NCBI GenBank assembly: GCA_017590115.1
Contig: JAGGNK010006892.1
Span: 12,749,736 to 12,813,735, forward strand
Source of the DNA: Montifringilla adamsi
Lineage: Eukaryota; Chordata; Aves; Passeriformes; Passeridae
Reading direction: 5' to 3'
DNA: 64,000 nucleotides
The notes beneath the pieces were generated by a model that saw only the letters and a program-made list of their open reading frames with translations, was not told the origin of the DNA and did not search any database. A program made the translations under genes and the position numbers. Shown here piece after piece: positions 62,319 to 64,000 of the stretch. Numbering within the stretch: the first letter of the stretch is position 1; every line of letters starts with the position of its first letter.

Positions 62319-64000
62319 TAGGGAGGCTGAAGCTTAGGAAAGAAGTCATTTTAAAAACCGGGGAGACAGGATGCCGGCCATCAGCTTTCAGAATCAAAAG
62401 TTGTCGTCTTTGTGCAAGCACTGGTCCTATTAACACTGTACGTCGTGTCCAAAACAGCAAAGAAACTAAATTCATTCCCACGCTACAGCCATGGCAAAGG
62501 GAGAAAGGACTGGGCTAGAGTACCCAAAGCAGAGGAGCTTCGATCCCGGATGACGCACAAGGTGTCTCCTTCCCAACTTTCCCTACCCATACACCTTTCG
62601 AGAATCATTCCGGTAGTGATAACCCCATGTAATTCTCCTCAGCAAAAATGCACCAAGGAAATGTGATCTCAGCTGAAGTGGTTCGTCCTACCATCAATGA
62701 AGACAGCTTGTCATTACTTTCCCTTTGTTCAAAAAAAACTTTTTTTTAAGGCAATGATTTTAAGATAGTTTTTACTCTACCTTTTCACTGTATTATGACA
62801 TGTTTTACAACCTTATCCTATTAAATGTCTGAATGCAGCCTAAACAAGGACTCACTGAAGAGACTAAGGAGATTTCCACAGGTGTGAAGGAGCTTTTGAG
62901 CATGGCCCCCGGCAGGACAAGCCAGTGCCTGCTCTCAGAGGGGGCACAGGTCTATGGCTGAACATGCTGCTTTTAACTGGGACACAACAACCTTTGCCAG
63001 GGCATTCTTTCGGTGTGTCATCCTTGTTTCCCTTGACTCGCACAGTGTCTTTTTTTAATTTTTTTTTTTAATAGAAATAGATATGGAGTCTGATGATTGA
63101 AACCTGTGGCTTGAAAGGATGTCTAGTAAAGCCAGAGTGTTCCATACTACCTTCCATTGCCATGGGAAGTATTACACTTGGGATGCACAGACTTTCTTTT
63201 TGCAGTCCTGGTGATTCCCTCGGCAGCCCTAGGACATGAATCAGGCATGACTTCACATTCAAGTAATTCACACATGAACCTTCAGATCTGTTGTCATTCT
63301 CTGTGTTCCCTCCTTGAGTGATTAACAATATTCATCACTATCCGAGTGTAGGGAGGTGAAAGAGTCACTCTGCCTTTTTTGTTCTTCCCTCCAAAGAAAT
63401 CCTCCTTTTCACAGATTTTTTGAGATCTGCTGCACAAGCCCTTGCTGGCCTGCAGGCCAAGCTCCCACCATTGAGGGGACTCAGGAACTAAGGAGTCTGG
63501 AAGGTGCCCTTTGGTGCTAAGCATCATCCCTAGCACAGGGTACTCTGTGTTAAGATGTTAACTTTCTTCACATGCTCCAGTTTCCATTAAATTTACTTCC
63601 TTCTCATAGACCATTTCATACAGTCCTCAGTGAAGTAAACTACCACTGCTTCCTGGCTGATGCAGTGACAGTGACAACTGGGTAAGAGCCACATAGTTTA
63701 GCTTGGAAAATGCAAATACATATTTATAAGTTCTAAACTGAAAAAATACCAAAGTGTCAACTGGTTCCATGTGCAGCACTTCAGCTGTAGGGTAAGCAAC
63801 TTGCTTGGAGGCATTCTGCATTTTATTCAGCACTAAGGAGAAAGGTTTCAACATGACAAAAATGACACCTTTTAGGTCTTCGGTTTCCTCTTTTTCTTGA
63901 AGTTTAAAGTAGCACTTCCCAATGCAACTTATTGGTAGCATTTGACAGTGCTTCTGAGTTACCTTTGCAGCTTTAAAAATTACTTTCCTAATGCTCCTCA
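62319..64000. other. 5' flank of GUCY1A2, no gene seen
   Basis: GC content returns to background immediately right of the CpG island. Open frames here, the longest 104 codons on the minus strand at 63627-63941, match no family I recognise. No splice-bounded segment resembling the missing alpha-2 N-terminus was found. Distal promoter elements may be present but cannot be identified by eye. Confidence 0.6.

Noticed and set aside
61460..62321. Long open frames on both strands in the CpG island (up to 211 codons)
   Set aside because: They are Pro/Arg/Gly/Ala-rich low-complexity translations on overlapping frames, caused by scarce stop codons in GC-rich DNA; none resembles a known protein, and several lack an ATG.
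63627..63941. 104-codon minus-strand open frame upstream of the CpG island as a possible first exon
   Set aside because: No similarity to the alpha-2 N-terminus and no GC-rich promoter context; treated as random.
1..64000. CRISPR arrays, bacterial operons, tRNA or rRNA genes
   Set aside because: No regularly spaced repeats, tRNA box motifs or rRNA-like segments were seen; the window is ordinary avian intronic DNA.

Overview
The window is vertebrate nuclear DNA, almost certainly from a bird. It is AT-rich and intron-like, with one GC-rich CpG island near the right end. It carries several truncated CR1 LINE copies with the characteristic avian 3' tail, and a solo LTR of a family common in neoavian and passerine genomes. 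There are no operons, CRISPR arrays, tRNA or rRNA genes, or bacterial-style genes.

One protein-coding gene can be supported: the 5' half of GUCY1A2 (soluble guanylate cyclase subunit alpha-2), read right to left on the minus strand. The CpG-island promoter and likely exon 1 lie at about 61.5-62.3 kb. Exon 2 is at 47614-47675, exon 3 at 47010-47131 and exon 4 at 34983-35701. Exons 2-4 join in phase (62 + 122 + 719 = 903 bases, 301 codons) with canonical splice sites, and encode the heme-free H-NOX-like region plus the start of the PAS-like domain. The remaining PAS segment, coiled coil and cyclase catalytic domain must lie in exons beyond the left edge, because nothing resembling them was found in the 35 kb of intron 4 present here.

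Layout: 1-34982, intron 4 (partial), with CR1 fragments near 7.45, 23.6-24.0, 30.3-30.55 and 34.06 kb and simple repeats; 34983-35701, exon 4; 35702-47009, intron 3, with a solo LTR at 38.0-38.5 kb, CR1 at 42.3 and 44.6 kb and a MIR-like SINE at 44.3 kb; 47010-47675, exons 3 and 2 around a 482-base intron with a CR1 tail; 47676-61790, intron 1, with a 60-base tandem duplication, a nearly complete CR1 3' end at 49.1-49.4 kb, a CR1 composite at 51.3-52.5 kb and a perfect hairpin at 55.2 kb; 61791-about 62320, exon 1 and CpG island; then 5' flank to 64000.

The most notable observation is in exon 1. The sequence before the splice donor reads like the known end of exon 1, but an in-frame TGA lies 15 codons before the donor (14 sense codons follow it) and there is no ATG on the transcribed strand for over 500 bases upstream. 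The conserved N-terminus of alpha-2 was not found. Assembly loss in GC-rich DNA, a different first exon and a non-AUG start are all possible. I found no convincing previously undescribed system in this window.
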